Assembly (NCBI GenBank): GCA_936450465.1
Contig: OW388289.1
Span: forward strand, 70,058,420 to 70,122,419
From: Gibbula magus
Lineage: Eukaryota > Mollusca > Gastropoda > Trochida > Trochidae
Reading direction: 5' to 3'
DNA: 64,000 nt
The notes under the pieces were generated by a model. That model searched no databases. It saw only the letters and a program-made list of their open reading frames with translations, and had not been told where the DNA came from. Of this stretch, positions 48,283-60,260 are shown one piece after another. The translations under genes and the position numbers were made by a program. The stretch's first letter is position 1; the number at the start of each line of letters is the position of its first letter.

Positions 48283-48480
48283 ATGGTATATTGTGTAGCT
48301 TGTGAGTGTAGTAATTCATCAAAGCCTGGAAGAAAGTTTAATTTTTTTAAATTTCCAAGTGAAAATACTGATGTACCATGGCTAATGGTTTGGATAGTCC
48401 GGTGTCAAAGGGGGAGAAGGACTGGAAACCGTCGGCATTTAAGCCTTTCAGCATTTCACTCACTTTTCCATGCTAAAATA
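48283..48480 (+). pseudogene. THAP-type zinc-finger relic, frameshifted
   Basis: THAP domains are C2CH zinc-coordinating DNA-binding modules found in P-element transposases and many host proteins. Here the frame begins MVYCVACECSNSS: C4 and C9 give the C-x4-C pair, followed by FNFFKFPSE (the conserved F-x-F-P) and PW at the expected distance. The match is then lost, but shifting frame near 48405 recovers KGEKDWKPSAFKPFSISLTF, which aligns with the D/NW-x-PS…CS-x-HF end. The second cysteine-histidine pair is missing in that segment (SISLTF instead of C-x2-H). So there is one frameshift and loss of two zinc ligands. No transposase body or other exon is recognised downstream. It may be a decayed DNA-transposon or a decayed exon. 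Confidence 0.5.
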
Positions 48481-49509
48481 GTGAAACACTGTACCTCAAA
48501 TGCATAGTTGGTTGATTCGCTAGGATAGAAACGTGATGGAAATGCTGCAAGGCTTAAATTAGCCAGAAATGGAGACTGGTGCGAGTTACGTCTTGCTTTG
48601 GGAAATTTTAGTGGAATACTCCTCAGGTAGTTGAAAGGTCTGGTCATGTATCGACAACCAGAATGCACATAGACTGGACTATACAGTGTGTACACATTTG
48701 TGACGCTTAGGGTTTTGCAAACTTAAATCCAGTCACCGACTCTGATTGAAGCTCTAATTTTCTACACTTCTTTTGGTAATCTGTGTTCCTGAATTCTAGA
48801 CAGACGTTTATATGCAGGGTATATGTGAGCCCTAGAACAAACAAGATTAGTTTTCATTATATAATCTGGAGTGAGATACCACGTTCTGTCAGTGGTAATG
48901 ATTCTGGTAAGGATACATTCCGCTAATAATTATATCTTTCTGAACATATTTGATAACCAGCTACACTACGTTATTAAAGGCTTCTCACGAGTTCCCTAGT
49001 ATTGTGTAAGTCCGATTTAGCTATGTATAGATCTAACTGTCTTTAATTTCTATTGAAGAGTGGTTTTGACCATAAATCTAAGATATATTATTTAACTTCA
49101 ATGCGTTTTTATAGCAAACATGATATGAATAATTGGGAATCAAGACACGTTTTGTCCCATGAAACTGGTTTCTTCAGCGGTAATATACGAATAAAGGAAG
49201 TGTAATTCATATTTACGGATTTTAATAAACTATCATCATGTATGTTGTTGTCACCCATTTAAGCTATATGTACACAGTAATTATTCAATATATGGCGTAA
49301 TCCATTACATTATTACTGAATATGAAACGTCACAGTTTGCCAGTCCCCACGTACCAATCAATATTTCAAGCTCTTTCAAAGTTGCCATCTGACAGCTCAT
49401 ATCCTTACACCACTCAAGTACTTACTCCCCTCGTGTTTGTATTGCAAATCCTCATTGTATACCATTCTCATACTTTACCCCTCATGTTTGAATTACACAT
49501 CCATATTGT
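48481..49509. other. No feature seen
   Basis: No gene or repeat recognised. The 79-codon minus frame at 48456-48695 overlaps the THAP relic and has no domain. Confidence 0.35.
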
Positions 49510-49839
49510 TTAAAGGCGCTGTAGCACGTTTTTTCTCTCAAATAAGCCGATGAGATGTATTTGAAAAATAACGTCAACAATAGTGAAACACCCTTCCCTC
49601 TTCGGAAAATCAAGTTCCAAATGAGTGTACATGGTTCCGTAAAATCGTTTTTGTCATTCGAAATAATAAAATCTGCCGCTTTTGCTTTATACGCAAGACT
49701 GTTATTACCTATACTGATAATTGGTTTGTGTAATAAGATGTTTTACCCTCTAAAGTAAATATAAATGACATAAACTATCATTATAAATGAGAAATTTGAA
49801 AAAAATTTATTTGCAAAAAACGTGCTTCAGCGCCTTTAA
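49510..49839. mobile_element. TTAA MITE with AGGCGCTGTAGCACGTT inverted termini
   Basis: A 322-base element (49514-49835) flanked by TTAA on both sides. Its termini match at 20 of 21 positions: left AGGCGCTGTAGCACGTT(T)n, right the reverse complement with GAAGC for GTAGC. It has no coding capacity. Interior phrases ATAAGATGTTTTACCCTC and TGAGAAATTTGAAA match the members at 5225-5595 and 61339-61709. This is the best preserved member and defines the family. Termini differ from those of the 4 kb TTAA element at 41952, so two TTAA-targeting families are present. Confidence 0.88.
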
Positions 49840-49936
49840 TATTCTCAGGCACGTTAATCTCCCTGATTGAGTTTCCTCACCCTTGTTTTGTTTGCTTTAT
49901 AATTGTATCACACTTTGTTATTTCCTTACATTCAAA

Positions 49937-50000
49937 CTGATAAAGGGGCGAGTATATACTCCGAAACGTCCTGTATTTTCACATTAAAGAAGTTGTTATC
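49937..50000 (+). ncRNA. Hammerhead-like motif in a solo Penelope-type 3' terminus
   Basis: CTGATAA (49937-49943), then a perfect 12-base self-complementary stem GAGTATATACTC (49950-49961), then CGAAAC and GTC (49962-49970). Next come CTGTATTTTC and ATTAAAGAAGTTGTTATC. This is the order of a minimal type I hammerhead: first core box, stem II, GAAA, short stem III, GUC. Only one base of the CTGATGA box differs. A possible stem I is TACA (49927-49930) with TGTA (49972-49975). The tail matches the one at 32664-32722. No Penelope coding sequence is adjacent. Confidence 0.5.
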
Positions 50001-53000
50001 AATAACCTTCCCGCTCTTATGTATGCCACTTCTAAATGCCCTTCAAAGATAATTATTAGTTGACAATGTTTGAGTTTTTAAGTTCATCTGCTGAAGCTTT
50101 TAGCCGATCTGAGGGTCCATTCAACATTAGGCCAAATCGTACGCTAAGAATTGTGACATTCCAAATTGAAAGCACTTACCTATGAACTATACAAATCGTT
50201 CAAATTGGTATCGGCTGCGGAATAACGTTCACAGGAGAGGTTTTTGTGGTCGATTTTCGAGTTTTGAGAGCTACATGTATTAAAGTTATCTTAGAGGGGC
50301 CATATGGTGGGTGGAAATCAGACGGGTTTTGTGATGAAATGTATAGTTAGTACGTTGTACGTGCGTTCATTTTTTTAAATGAAATCAAAATTAGCACAAA
50401 ATGTTCTTGAACACTAATTCTGGTGAAGGACTTGAATGTGATTGGGGTGAACAACATTGATTAATTATCACTTCTCCTTTCGACCTTCATCTTTTCACGA
50501 AAAAAATAACGAATGACTTTGCTTTGTCTTACATACATTCTCCCTGGATCTGCATGTCTGAGATAGATCGACCAGAAATGCTAAACCCAATGTGTGTGTG
50601 TGTCTATTAGAGGTCTTGTCTGATGGATGTTCAAGCAATAACCTGTTCACTGATCACACTCATCATGTCAGAAGAACGAAAATGTGATTTTGCATTAACA
50701 GTTTAGGAACTTTGAAATTAGTACTAGAATAATCGGTCAAACATTTAGAGAACACAACATTAAGAATTGCTCAAAGAAATTCCAATGCCTTCTCATTTCC
50801 TTTTTTTTTAAAAATATATCACACTCCCATTACCTGGGAATAATCAATTATTTCCTAATTCAATTTTCAACCCCCAGTTATTGTCTTGACGTACCTTCAT
50901 CATCGTTTTTCGTCAGCTTTGAAAATGTTTATTTTTTCAATGTTACATACAGAGATCATAAAACTATATATATATTGTAAACATTGCTTTCATCAATTGT
51001 AAGTTAAAGTCTTCAGTCTCGTTAGATCTCTTGCTAATATCTAACTTTCTATGTCAAATGATGTTTAAACATTCAAACACTATATTTTCCTATTTCATAA
51101 AACCTCTATTAAGTGACGTATACAGATCTGCACTTACAATGCAACAAATTGTTATGTTCAGATTATTTCCGAGATGTAAGTAGACCCGTAAGTTAGTTTA
51201 ATTGCAGCTGTCTGGGATTTCTCAATTTGTCTCTTCATGTCAACTCAGTATTGCCTTTTGATGTATTTTGTGAACAAGGGTTCCTTGAAATCCTTAGCCC
51301 TTTCAGCGATGGCAGTCTGAAGTATTCTGAAGATATCAATTACAGTGGCACTCAGAGAAATATGATCAGCATTTTTATTTGCCATAGCAAATGCCTGCAT
51401 CATGTTCATATGTGTAGGATCAACATCAGCAGAGTTTCACAATGCCTAGACTTTAATCCATGAACATATTACCGTTTGACTATCTGACAAATGTTCACAT
51501 TATTCTCACGTGCATGGTTTAATGATCCGATAGAGGTAACACTTGAATTAAGAATATAAAGCCGAAAAAATACAGCAATATTAAAATGCAGTTTTTCGAT
51601 TCAATACCTTGTGGTAATGATATTAGTTACAAGTAAATTAAAGGCTAGAAATATGTTGACAATAGATAATGTTTTAATAAGAATCATGATTTAGATTTTG
51701 GGCCTTTGTTGTTTCATGTAATCATCAATGTCATTGGTTGCAACAATATCGGAGTATATTATGGTCATTGCTTCATCACATTTTAGGAAATAAACACATC
51801 ACATTGAACTACAATAACATAAGCTTTGTGTTAATTGAAAACATGCCAGAACTGCCGGAGCCTGAATTGTAATTGACATAATTTGGACGTTACCAAGCAG
51901 CTGGCAAATGTAGCGTAAATACAGACAGGCATTCGCATTGATCGCGATTGTTATTTCCTAAAATTAATTTACAACGTGATTGCTAATTTGGTTCAATATG
52001 CGAGAAATGATGAATAAATCTGAGGACACAGTCATCTTTTTGTTTCAGTGGACAATCAAAATATTCGACGGATCGAACACATTGCACATTATCCCTTTCA
52101 TGTGTCCACTCTAAATAATTACCCTTGTGTAAGTAAATTTAAATTTTGTTAAAACTAAAAGACAAATCAATAATAAATAGCTGGCATGGTTGTTTGATAT
52201 TCTCCCTCGTAGTGTGTTGAGTACATAAACTAACTCAGTGTCCTCTATGCTGTAACAACTTCCAAGTGTTGTTGAAGTTAATTTTATTGATGTTTCAGAA
52301 AAAATGTCGACCGCCATCAGTGTCCTTTTTAGGTAACATTAACATTTGTTTCGTTTTCATGTGATGCCCTATACAGAATTCAAGTCACTTTCAAATATTG
52401 AATGTTGGCAAAGTCATATTTGGAATCTATATATATGGAATGAACATATGTTTATTCTTAGATGAAATATTCTCATTTTTACCTTGTTATTTATAAAAGA
52501 GGTGAGAAGAATGTAAATATAAGCTGTAAATTGTGGGAATAACGTATGATTTAAATATCATATATTTCTTGTTTTGAATATAAGGTTTGCAATGCAATAC
52601 TATACATGCATGCCTACGAATGAACAGTGAAAGTAGTATTACTACATGGTAAAACAATATAGTAGGCATACCATTAGTCGGATACTAATATTCCAAATGA
52701 CTCCCCTTAAGCCCAAGTTCAAAAGGATCTCTTTAGGAAAATATATTAACTTAATTTCGGAAATTAAGATAATGTTTTGAACAAATTATGATGAAAAGGT
52801 TGTATCCTAAATGATAATTCTTTGAACATTGCCTGTTAATGTATACCACTATGTAAATATCTGTTAATTTCGGAAATTAATAAAAAGTTAGGTACATACC
52901 TTTGATGTACATGTAATATATTCACTCAGAAGATTTTGAACATCGCTTCGTCTTATGTTCATAAATTATTCATGCTCCCTCGAAGTAACGATGATACGAG

Positions 53001-53099
53001 TCAGATGTGCCTCAGCCAACAAACGGTAGCAGAACATGCAAGCATGTCGACTTATTATTCAAGCTTTCTCTCATGAAAGTAACAAGTGTTGAAAGCAAC
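50001..53099. other. 3.1 kb without recognisable gene
   Basis: AT-rich, no domain in any frame, no repeat family recognised. A short (GT)n patch lies at about 50590. Confidence 0.4.
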
Positions 53100-53104
53100 A
53101 TCTA

Positions 53105-55795
53105 TATCACTAATTGTTCTCCACTCAGAATCAGAGTAAGTTTCGTTCAAAATCTCTTCCAATTTCTGATGGTATTTAAGCTTTTTAAAGGAATTGTCTA
53201 GTAGGATGTCGTAATAATGTTTTGATCCTTTAAGATCAGCCCGAAGTTGACGGTGGTTGTAGGGCATTATGGGAATTTCTGGTATATGACCCTCCTCGTT
53301 TTCAAACGTATTCATGTACTCCTTAACTGCATTTTTGAGCCCTAAGAAGGTCACCGGATCACATTTAACTTTATAAATATTTATAAATTGTTCATATGAT
53401 AACAAAATGCCTTTATCATTCACCAGGTCACTCACAAATTTTACACCAGCTGAGTACATCTTTTTATAAAAAACGGATTGCTTATTAATTTTTATGTTAT
53501 CATTATACCAAATAAATTGGGAATATATATCCCTTGTTATAGATTTACATTTTGATAAATACATACTCCATGCTAGCAATGTATCTTTCCAAAACATGTT
53601 AGTTACCTTTTGAACAACAAGCTCCTTTATATAACTGGAATCCATCTCTAATATATTTGTTGGTAATATTTCATTATTAAAAACAAAGTAGGTTGTTTTG
53701 TTAGCTGTGTTGTAAAAACGTTTTAACCATGATATGTTTTGTGCAGCCATGTAGTGTTTTATTTGTGGAACTTTAATGCCCCCGTTTGGAATACTACCTA
53801 CAATAATATCACGTTTAACTTTATCGGGTTTTCCTTTCCATATGAAATCAAAACATTTTGATTGAAAAGCTTGCAAAACATTATCTGATGGGGATGGAAT
53901 ATATGTACAGACATGGGTTATTTTTGGTAACAGCAATGATTTCAAGACCGTGTTCCGACCAAGTGGAGTGAGGATGCGACATTTCCAAATCTTCATTTGG
54001 TTTTCCATATCTTTGAACTTATCCATATAATTTTCTTCAATCATATTTTCGAGATCAATATGAAATTTTATTCCCAATAGCTTAAAAGAATGTACCCATT
54101 CTAAATTCCAGTCTTCACAAAGCTTGAGTCTACTTCGTTTTTTTTAACCAATCCAAATTAATTTAGTTTTTTCTACGTTTACCTTAAGTCCAGAAAAGCG
54201 TTAAAAAAATGTCAAAGTACTTAGAACTTCGTAGAGGCATTTTTCAGATCCATCTAACATTAGGGATATGTCATCAGCAAATAGAGCTAGAAGATGTTCA
54301 ATATTTCCTATTTTTATACCTTTGACTTCTTTGTTAGCTTTTAGTAATATTGTCAATATTTCCGTACAAAGAATAAATAAGTAAGGAGAAATTGGGTCTC
54401 CTTGACGACATCCTCTACTTAACTTAAAAAACGAGGAAGGGAATCCATTTATTAGGACACATGATTCCGAATTGTGATAATGAATATCAACCCATTTCCG
54501 AAAAGAAGGTCCGAAATTATAAAATTTAAGAGCATTTTGTATGAATTTCCAATCAATTGAATCAAATGCTTTTTCAAAATCAACTGACATCAATAGACCC
54601 GGAGTTTGGTATGTTTCGGTATGCTCCATTACATCATAAATTTGCCGTGTAACTTCACCTATATATCTCCCCGGAAGAAAGCCCTTTTACTCTTCGCTTA
54701 ATATGATAAGAAGGACGGATTTAAGACGACGCGCAATTGCTGCCGATGCAAGCTTATACGAAACATTAAGCAGAGAGATTGGTCTCCAGTTTTTTAGAAA
54801 TCGTTTCGATTTGTTTTCTTTTGGAATACAGGTGATAACACCTTGCGTTTGAGTGATTGAAAGGGAACCTGTTTTGTAGGCATAATTTAGTGACTTTAAT
54901 AAGTATTTATTCAAATCTCGCCAAAAAAACTTTACGAATTCTGTTGTGAAACCATCTGGGCCTGGACTTTTATAATTTTTCATGTTTTTTAAAGCTGCAA
55001 GTACTTCATCGTAAGTTAATACTCCTTCAATCCCTGCTGAATCATTATCGTCCAGTTTTTTACTTACTTGTTCAGGAAGTAATTCATCAAGATCTATTTG
55101 TCTACAATCTCGGCTAGTTATAAAACTTCACAGTTTCTTTCAAAATATCACTGGTTGATGTAATTAGATCTCCATCTTTATCCTCTAACTCTGTAATTGC
55201 TTTGTTTAAGAAATTTCGCGATTCTAGCTTCAAAAAGAATTTTGTTGGTTTTTCACCATTTTCAACCCATTTAAGACTTTGATCTAATGAAACTTCCTTT
55301 CGCTCTAATAGTACTTATTTCTTCAAGTTCACTATTTACGGCTTTAATATCATTTAAAATATCCTCTTTTTCACTAATATTTTGTGATTTATCTAGTTCT
55401 ACTTTTAATCTGTTTAATGTTGTGTACAATTTAGTTTCAGCATTTTCCATTTTCTTCTTCTTTGTGCTCCCAAACAATATAGATTTCCCCCTGATCATCA
55501 TCAAAATAGTTTCCCAAAGAAGTTGGTCAGATATTGAGAAAACATCTTCATTTTCAGTTACACGATACTGGCTCAATGTCTCCGTTATAGTTTTTTTTAC
55601 CAGCGCAACATAATCTTTGTCGTATAACAATGAATTATTAAATTTCCAAAAACCTTTACCTCTTTTAACTTCATTAATTTTGATTGAGAGTTCTAGAAGA
55701 TCATGGTCAGTTTTGAAACCCGGATTAATAGACGTAGATGTTATAGACGAGAGTAAATTATGTGAGATCAGAAAGAAATCAAGACGCGAATGAAA
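53105..55795 (-). pseudogene. L1/Tx1-like LINE ORF2, inverted part: endonuclease end, RT and thumb
   Basis: Would nick the target and reverse-transcribe the element RNA. Read from 55790 down: SRLDFFLIS and TDHDLLELSI (last two endonuclease motifs, with the catalytic histidine), RGKGFWKFNNSLL, then a coiled segment KKKKMENAETK. The RT begins with NYKSPGPDGFTTEFVKFFW, then NWRPISLLNVSYKLASAAIA, LLMSVDFEKAFDSIDWKF (catalytic Asp), LSRGCRQGDPISPYLFILC and LLALFADDISLMLDG (catalytic DD). The thumb and C-terminal region is 54077-53110 (LGRNTVLKSLLLPKITH, FIWKGKP). The frame is interrupted near 55130, 54690 and 54190, so it is inactive although the motifs are little changed. The N-terminal endonuclease part is absent. 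Confidence 0.9.
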
Positions 55796-55797
55796 TG

Positions 55798-56343
55798 AAA
55801 TGATTAATGAAATGCCTTTCAGATGTACCGAATGTACCGAATTGCGGTGGTTTCAATATAGACTTATACATAGAATTTTACCTGTATATTCATATCTCTA
55901 CAAAATCAGATACATTGACTCTCCTATGTGCCTTTTCTGTAAAGATGGCATTTGTGATATTGATCATTTATTTTGGGAGTGCTCACATATAAACTCTCTT
56001 TGGAAAGATATCAAACAGTGGATAAATGCAAATGCACATTTAAAAATAATATTCACCAAGAAAACTATTTTACTTGGATATCTAGCCAAAAACAATGACC
56101 ATCTAAATGTACTTATTCTTGTAACCAAGAAATGTATCTTGAATTGTCATAATAAAAACTCTAATCTCACTATGGATAGAATCCAAAGAGAGTTATCACA
56201 CTATTATGATATAACAAAGGCTATAGCTTATTCCTCATGTCAGCACGACAAATTTGTGAAATTTTGGTCGAGTTGCCACCACTTATTTACGTAATGTTTT
56301 GTTACATAATACTTTACCTTATGTCCATCCGAATCTTTATATA
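55798..56343 (+). pseudogene. L1/Tx1-like LINE ORF2, sense part: C-terminal finger and 3' end
   Basis: MPFRCTECTELRWFQYRLIH, then CLFCKDGICDIDHLFWECSH, the C-x2-C…H-x4-C finger of the zf-RVT type, then SLWKDIKQWI. The frame stays open for 165 codons to the stop at 56295. A short 3' UTR of about 48 bases follows, without an obvious A tail, up to the duplication boundary at 56344. The methionine at 55800 is near the inversion junction and is not a true start. Confidence 0.88.
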
Positions 56344-58274
56344 TTAGCTTTCTTTGAGTAATTTGTTTTCTAAAATATTTTATTTTACAAAATGTATAAT
56401 TCACAAAAATGTTCCTTTCCACACCAGTGTTTGAACTGGTATCACAATTTTTTGTCTACTCAGTTTTTTCAAGTTAATATCAAAGGGCGGATAACTCTTA
56501 ATTGTTTTACTTTCCTGACCATGCTTGAAGCAGCATGGGATCAACACTCCATGTTTTGAGACCTAATGCCCAAAAAATGAAGATGAGAATTAGTTTTAGT
56601 ATTTAAATTGTTTTGTAAATCTTTTCAATCTTGAATTTGCCTTACATAAAGTAAATTTTGGAACTTAACATTGTTATTCTCACAAATTCATTGCTTTCTA
56701 GTAGGTTTAATTTCTACTGCTTTATTTTGATGTTTTAAGAGTAATTAAACTCAAAATCATGTTTTTGCTTTGTTTCAGTTAATATGTTTGCCTGTGTTAG
56801 GACGTAGAAGGAGCTTTAATGGAATTTATTTAGAGACTGAACTTTCAACTGTTACTGGAATGAGGCTGATATAGGCTATTCAAAAGTGAAATGGAGAATG
56901 GAATGTTGCTGCTTCATAGCCATGAATGAGAATAATGTAGGAAAATCAAAGTGTTACATGAACTTGAGAATTACTTGTGTGTGGAGCCTTGACGTCACTA
57001 TAAACTTATGTAAGAATAAAGGGAGAACCAGGGAATAAAAGAATGATATCAGAAGGACCTTTTATTTCATCGAAACAATCTGATATATCTGACGTAGATA
57101 ATAAAACATCTCAAATATACAATTTATTTTTTGGAATGTGTGAGCCATGGTTCCAACCGGTAAACCGTGTATCGATTACTAGTAGCTTTTATCTAATAGG
57201 CTGTGTGTCAATACAAATCCTGCGCGGTCTTTGAATGTCTTTATTTCACAACTAATTTGCACTTGGCACTTAGTACAGTGACTACTAGTAGTAGAAGACA
57301 ATGTGTCAGGAAAACAGTTAGTGATTTTAGATATAACAATCATATATCAGTGTTGAAACGAAAGGTACCTTAAAGGAACGGTTCACTGTCTTTGCATAAC
57401 GGCTTTTACATTCATTTGGTATGTTGGTGTCCAAATCCAACTTCCATTATAATGGAAAATGAAAGTCAATATGTGTTGCTGTAATGTGGTTTAGTTATCT
57501 TTCAATTGAAGTGATAACTGGGTTTTTAACAAAAGTTTCATTAAAGCAGTATGCATCTTCACCTTTAAAAAATCATGAAACTGTCAATTTCAATAAACTA
57601 GTCTAGTGAACAAAATACGGTCATTACGATTTTGCCGTATCTAAAGCGAGAAGAAGTGTTTAATACACAGGTGAACTCAAATATTCTCAAATGTATTCAC
57701 AGATCATATGGGTGTAGGTTTTTTCTCAAGTATCGTTACAAAAAGGGACTGGAAGTTTAATGTTTCCCTAGCTTCCTATCCTTCATGATTAACTATGTTT
57801 TGGTGTTTGCATAACAACTTGGCATAAACAAAAACGTTGTTTACAATAAATAAATTATAAAGTGTGTAGTGTAGTTTCTCACCGAGGACAATATTTATTT
57901 TTGGAAAAAAATTAGTACCATAACATTTCCCTCATATTTTCTTAAATGTTGCATATGGTGGATTTTATTGTCAACGAATCAGTCGCTAAATAAACAATTG
58001 TCATGCCTGGGGTAATAAAACCATTCAATTTATCCTAACAATGCCAGAGCACCACATTTCAGTTTAGGATGTTTGAGATTCAGAGACAAATTTAGTCGTT
58101 AAATATTTAAAGCTACAGAAAACAGTTGGAAATCATTTTTACCAAAAACATTTTCATAGAACCGTGATATTGTGTTTAGAAGAGAAACATTACACATTTC
58201 TGTATTGGGTTAATGGTTTAAGAAAATAATGAATAAACCTCATCCAAAACATAACTAATGTCATTGTTGATAAA

Positions 58275-58550
58275 TGTGTATGTGGTGAGGTGAGGTGATT
58301 TGGGGTTTAATGCCACTTTCAAGTTTATTTAACTTATATCACAGCTTCTAGTATTTTGGAAGGGAGAAAGCCCACAACGCCCATGTGTCTATGCATTTCG
58401 GTGAAACCTACGAGCATCGGCTTGAACTAGCGAACCATGGGTGGTACTGCACTGGAATTCAGTGTAGCATTGCATCCACACCTTACTGCGTGTAGAACAG
58501 GTCTCTACTGCAACCAATGTTACCGTGCCCCTGGCGGGGATAAATGTGTA
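58275..58550. repeat. Degenerate dispersed repeat of mollusc SINE-like type (copy B)
   Basis: Counterpart of 2168-2415, with GGAAGGGAGAAAGCCCACAA present here and absent in copy A. Ends in GGCGGGGATAA. Confidence 0.4.
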
Positions 58551-58629
58551 TAAATTATCAAAGTAGACAATCTGATTTTGGCTCACTCTATGACCTTTTT
58601 AGCTCATCAGGCTTGTCCGTCTGTTAACT

Positions 58630-59240
58630 TTTCGATTTTCGACTTCTTCTCCAGAACCAATAACTATAGAGTACTGACATTTTACCCGAAATAGGATCAC
58701 AGGGGTCACAACCTTAAAACCTATTTTCCTAGTTCCAAAAGGTCTAGAGAGCTGAAACGTTGTGTACAGACTCCTTGGCCAATGGGAATTCTAAACTGTA
58801 AAATTGATGATATTGAGACCCCAAATAGGGTCACAAGGTTCATGACTTTAAAAACCTATTTTCATCTTCTTCTCCAGTTCCAAAAGGTCTAGAGTGCTGA
58901 ACAATTGTGTGCAGACTCCTTGACCAATGGGGATGCTAAATTGTAGATTTTGTGATCCTGTGATCCCACATAGGGTCGCAGGGGTCACGACCTTATAAAT
59001 CTATTTTAATCTTCTTCTCCAGTTCCAAAAGGTCTAGAGGGGTGAAATGTCATGTGCAGACTCCTTGACCAATGGGGATTCTAAATTGTAGATTTCGTGA
59101 TCCTGTGACCCCCCAATTGGGTCACAGGGTTCATGACCTGAACACCTCCTTTGATCTTCTTCTCCAGTACAAACAGCTCTAGCAAGTTGTAATGTTGTGT
59201 ACAGACTCCTTTGCCAAAGGAGATTCTCAATTGTAGATTT
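58630..59240 (+). repeat. 144-146 bp tandem array, five units (copy B)
   Basis: TCCAG anchors at 58650, 58872, 59018 and 59162, with a fifth unit near 58732 whose anchor is reduced to CCTAG by loss of a few bases. Compared with copy A, the unit containing GGGCTAGAGAGCTTAAAAG is missing and its neighbours are fused, so one unit has been lost here or gained in copy A. Confidence 0.88.
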
Positions 59241-59747
59241 GGAAAATGTATTACTTGAAATAACTTAGATAGTCAACCTTAGATAATAAATTAATGAAAT
59301 CCTGATGAGCTACAGAGACATGGCTCTATTTGTTACAATTTTCCTTTCCATTTTTCTATGATCCGAAATAGGACAATTGACCTGATCCATGAAGCTATGG
59401 CTATAAGATAATTATCAGTACATTCACAAGTCTGTAATTTTAGCACAAAAGTCTTAACTTATGTGATGTTAAAAAACAACAAATCAAAATCCTGAGAACA
59501 TAACTTTTTATGATATTTAAATTCAAAGAAGGGTAAAGTTTCTTTTGGTGTTTAGTGTATATTAGAAATGAGCAACTAGTATATTTGAGGAAATTAAACA
59601 TCACAACCACACATTAACTTTGTGGACTCATTTCCGAAAATTAATGCCGTCTGTTGTAGTTGAAATGAGTTTGGTGTTTCATTTGGTTGCTTAATTGTTT
59701 ACCGGATTTATATCCGTTACATTCGTCTTTTTCATTCAGATATCAAT

Positions 59748-59855
59748 CTTGTAAATACTTTCGTTACGTCTTACGCAAGGCACAGGATGACTTTCTAAGC
59801 TCTTGTAAATACTTTCGTTTCGTTTTACGCAGGGCACAGGATGACTTTCCAAGCT
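59748..59855. repeat. 54 bp tandem pair (copy B)
   Basis: Two 54-base units starting CTTGTAAATACTTTCG. Counterpart of 3773-3880, with a few substitutions and no change in length. Confidence 0.85.
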
Positions 59856-60164
59856 CAATTTATGAGTAGGTAACAACCCTCTTACGACACACGAATACTT
59901 TCTAGTATAGCGGAGAATGAAAAAAACAGAAGCGAGTCTATATCTGAACCGGAGTGACAACTCTGATGGTCTGTCAAACATCAGACAGTTCTGGTCAATT
60001 CCAGTTCACAGAGTCCATGGCCAACAGAAATGTCCTGAACGAAAAATGGATTATCTGATCCCAGAAAATTATTGATTCGACACAATAATACACAGACTTC
60101 AAATAATTCGTAATACCTGTCACCCAGTGGATTGTTATTCGTCAACATGATAAATGAGACTTGA

Positions 60165-60260
60165 GTAATGATGTTACCTTTGACTGCAAACTATAAATTA
60201 TACTGGTACCCTATTCATCTCCCACTGCTCAATGCTCTAAATAGTTCGATACTTAAATTT
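60165..60260. other. Segment present in copy B, missing from copy A
   Basis: About 88 bases between GAGTAA and ATTTAAC are present here; copy A reads GAGTAAATTTAAC. TAA occurs at both ends, consistent with a microhomology deletion in copy A. Confidence 0.75.

Larger units (their letters stand above)
53105..56343. mobile_element. LINE insertion split by 5' inversion (twin-priming structure)
   Basis: The 5' two thirds of one element lie on the minus strand (about 55795 down to 53110) and the 3' third on the plus strand (about 55798-56343). Minus-strand coding ends with SDSEWRTI and plus-strand coding starts with NEMPFRCTECTELRW; together they give the usual continuous run of this LINE type. 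The junction points on the element are therefore within a few codons, with an ATTA overlap. The order (inverted 5' part, then sense 3' part) is what twin priming produces. No clear target-site duplication was found. The 3' end coincides with the left end of duplication copy B. Confidence 0.88.
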
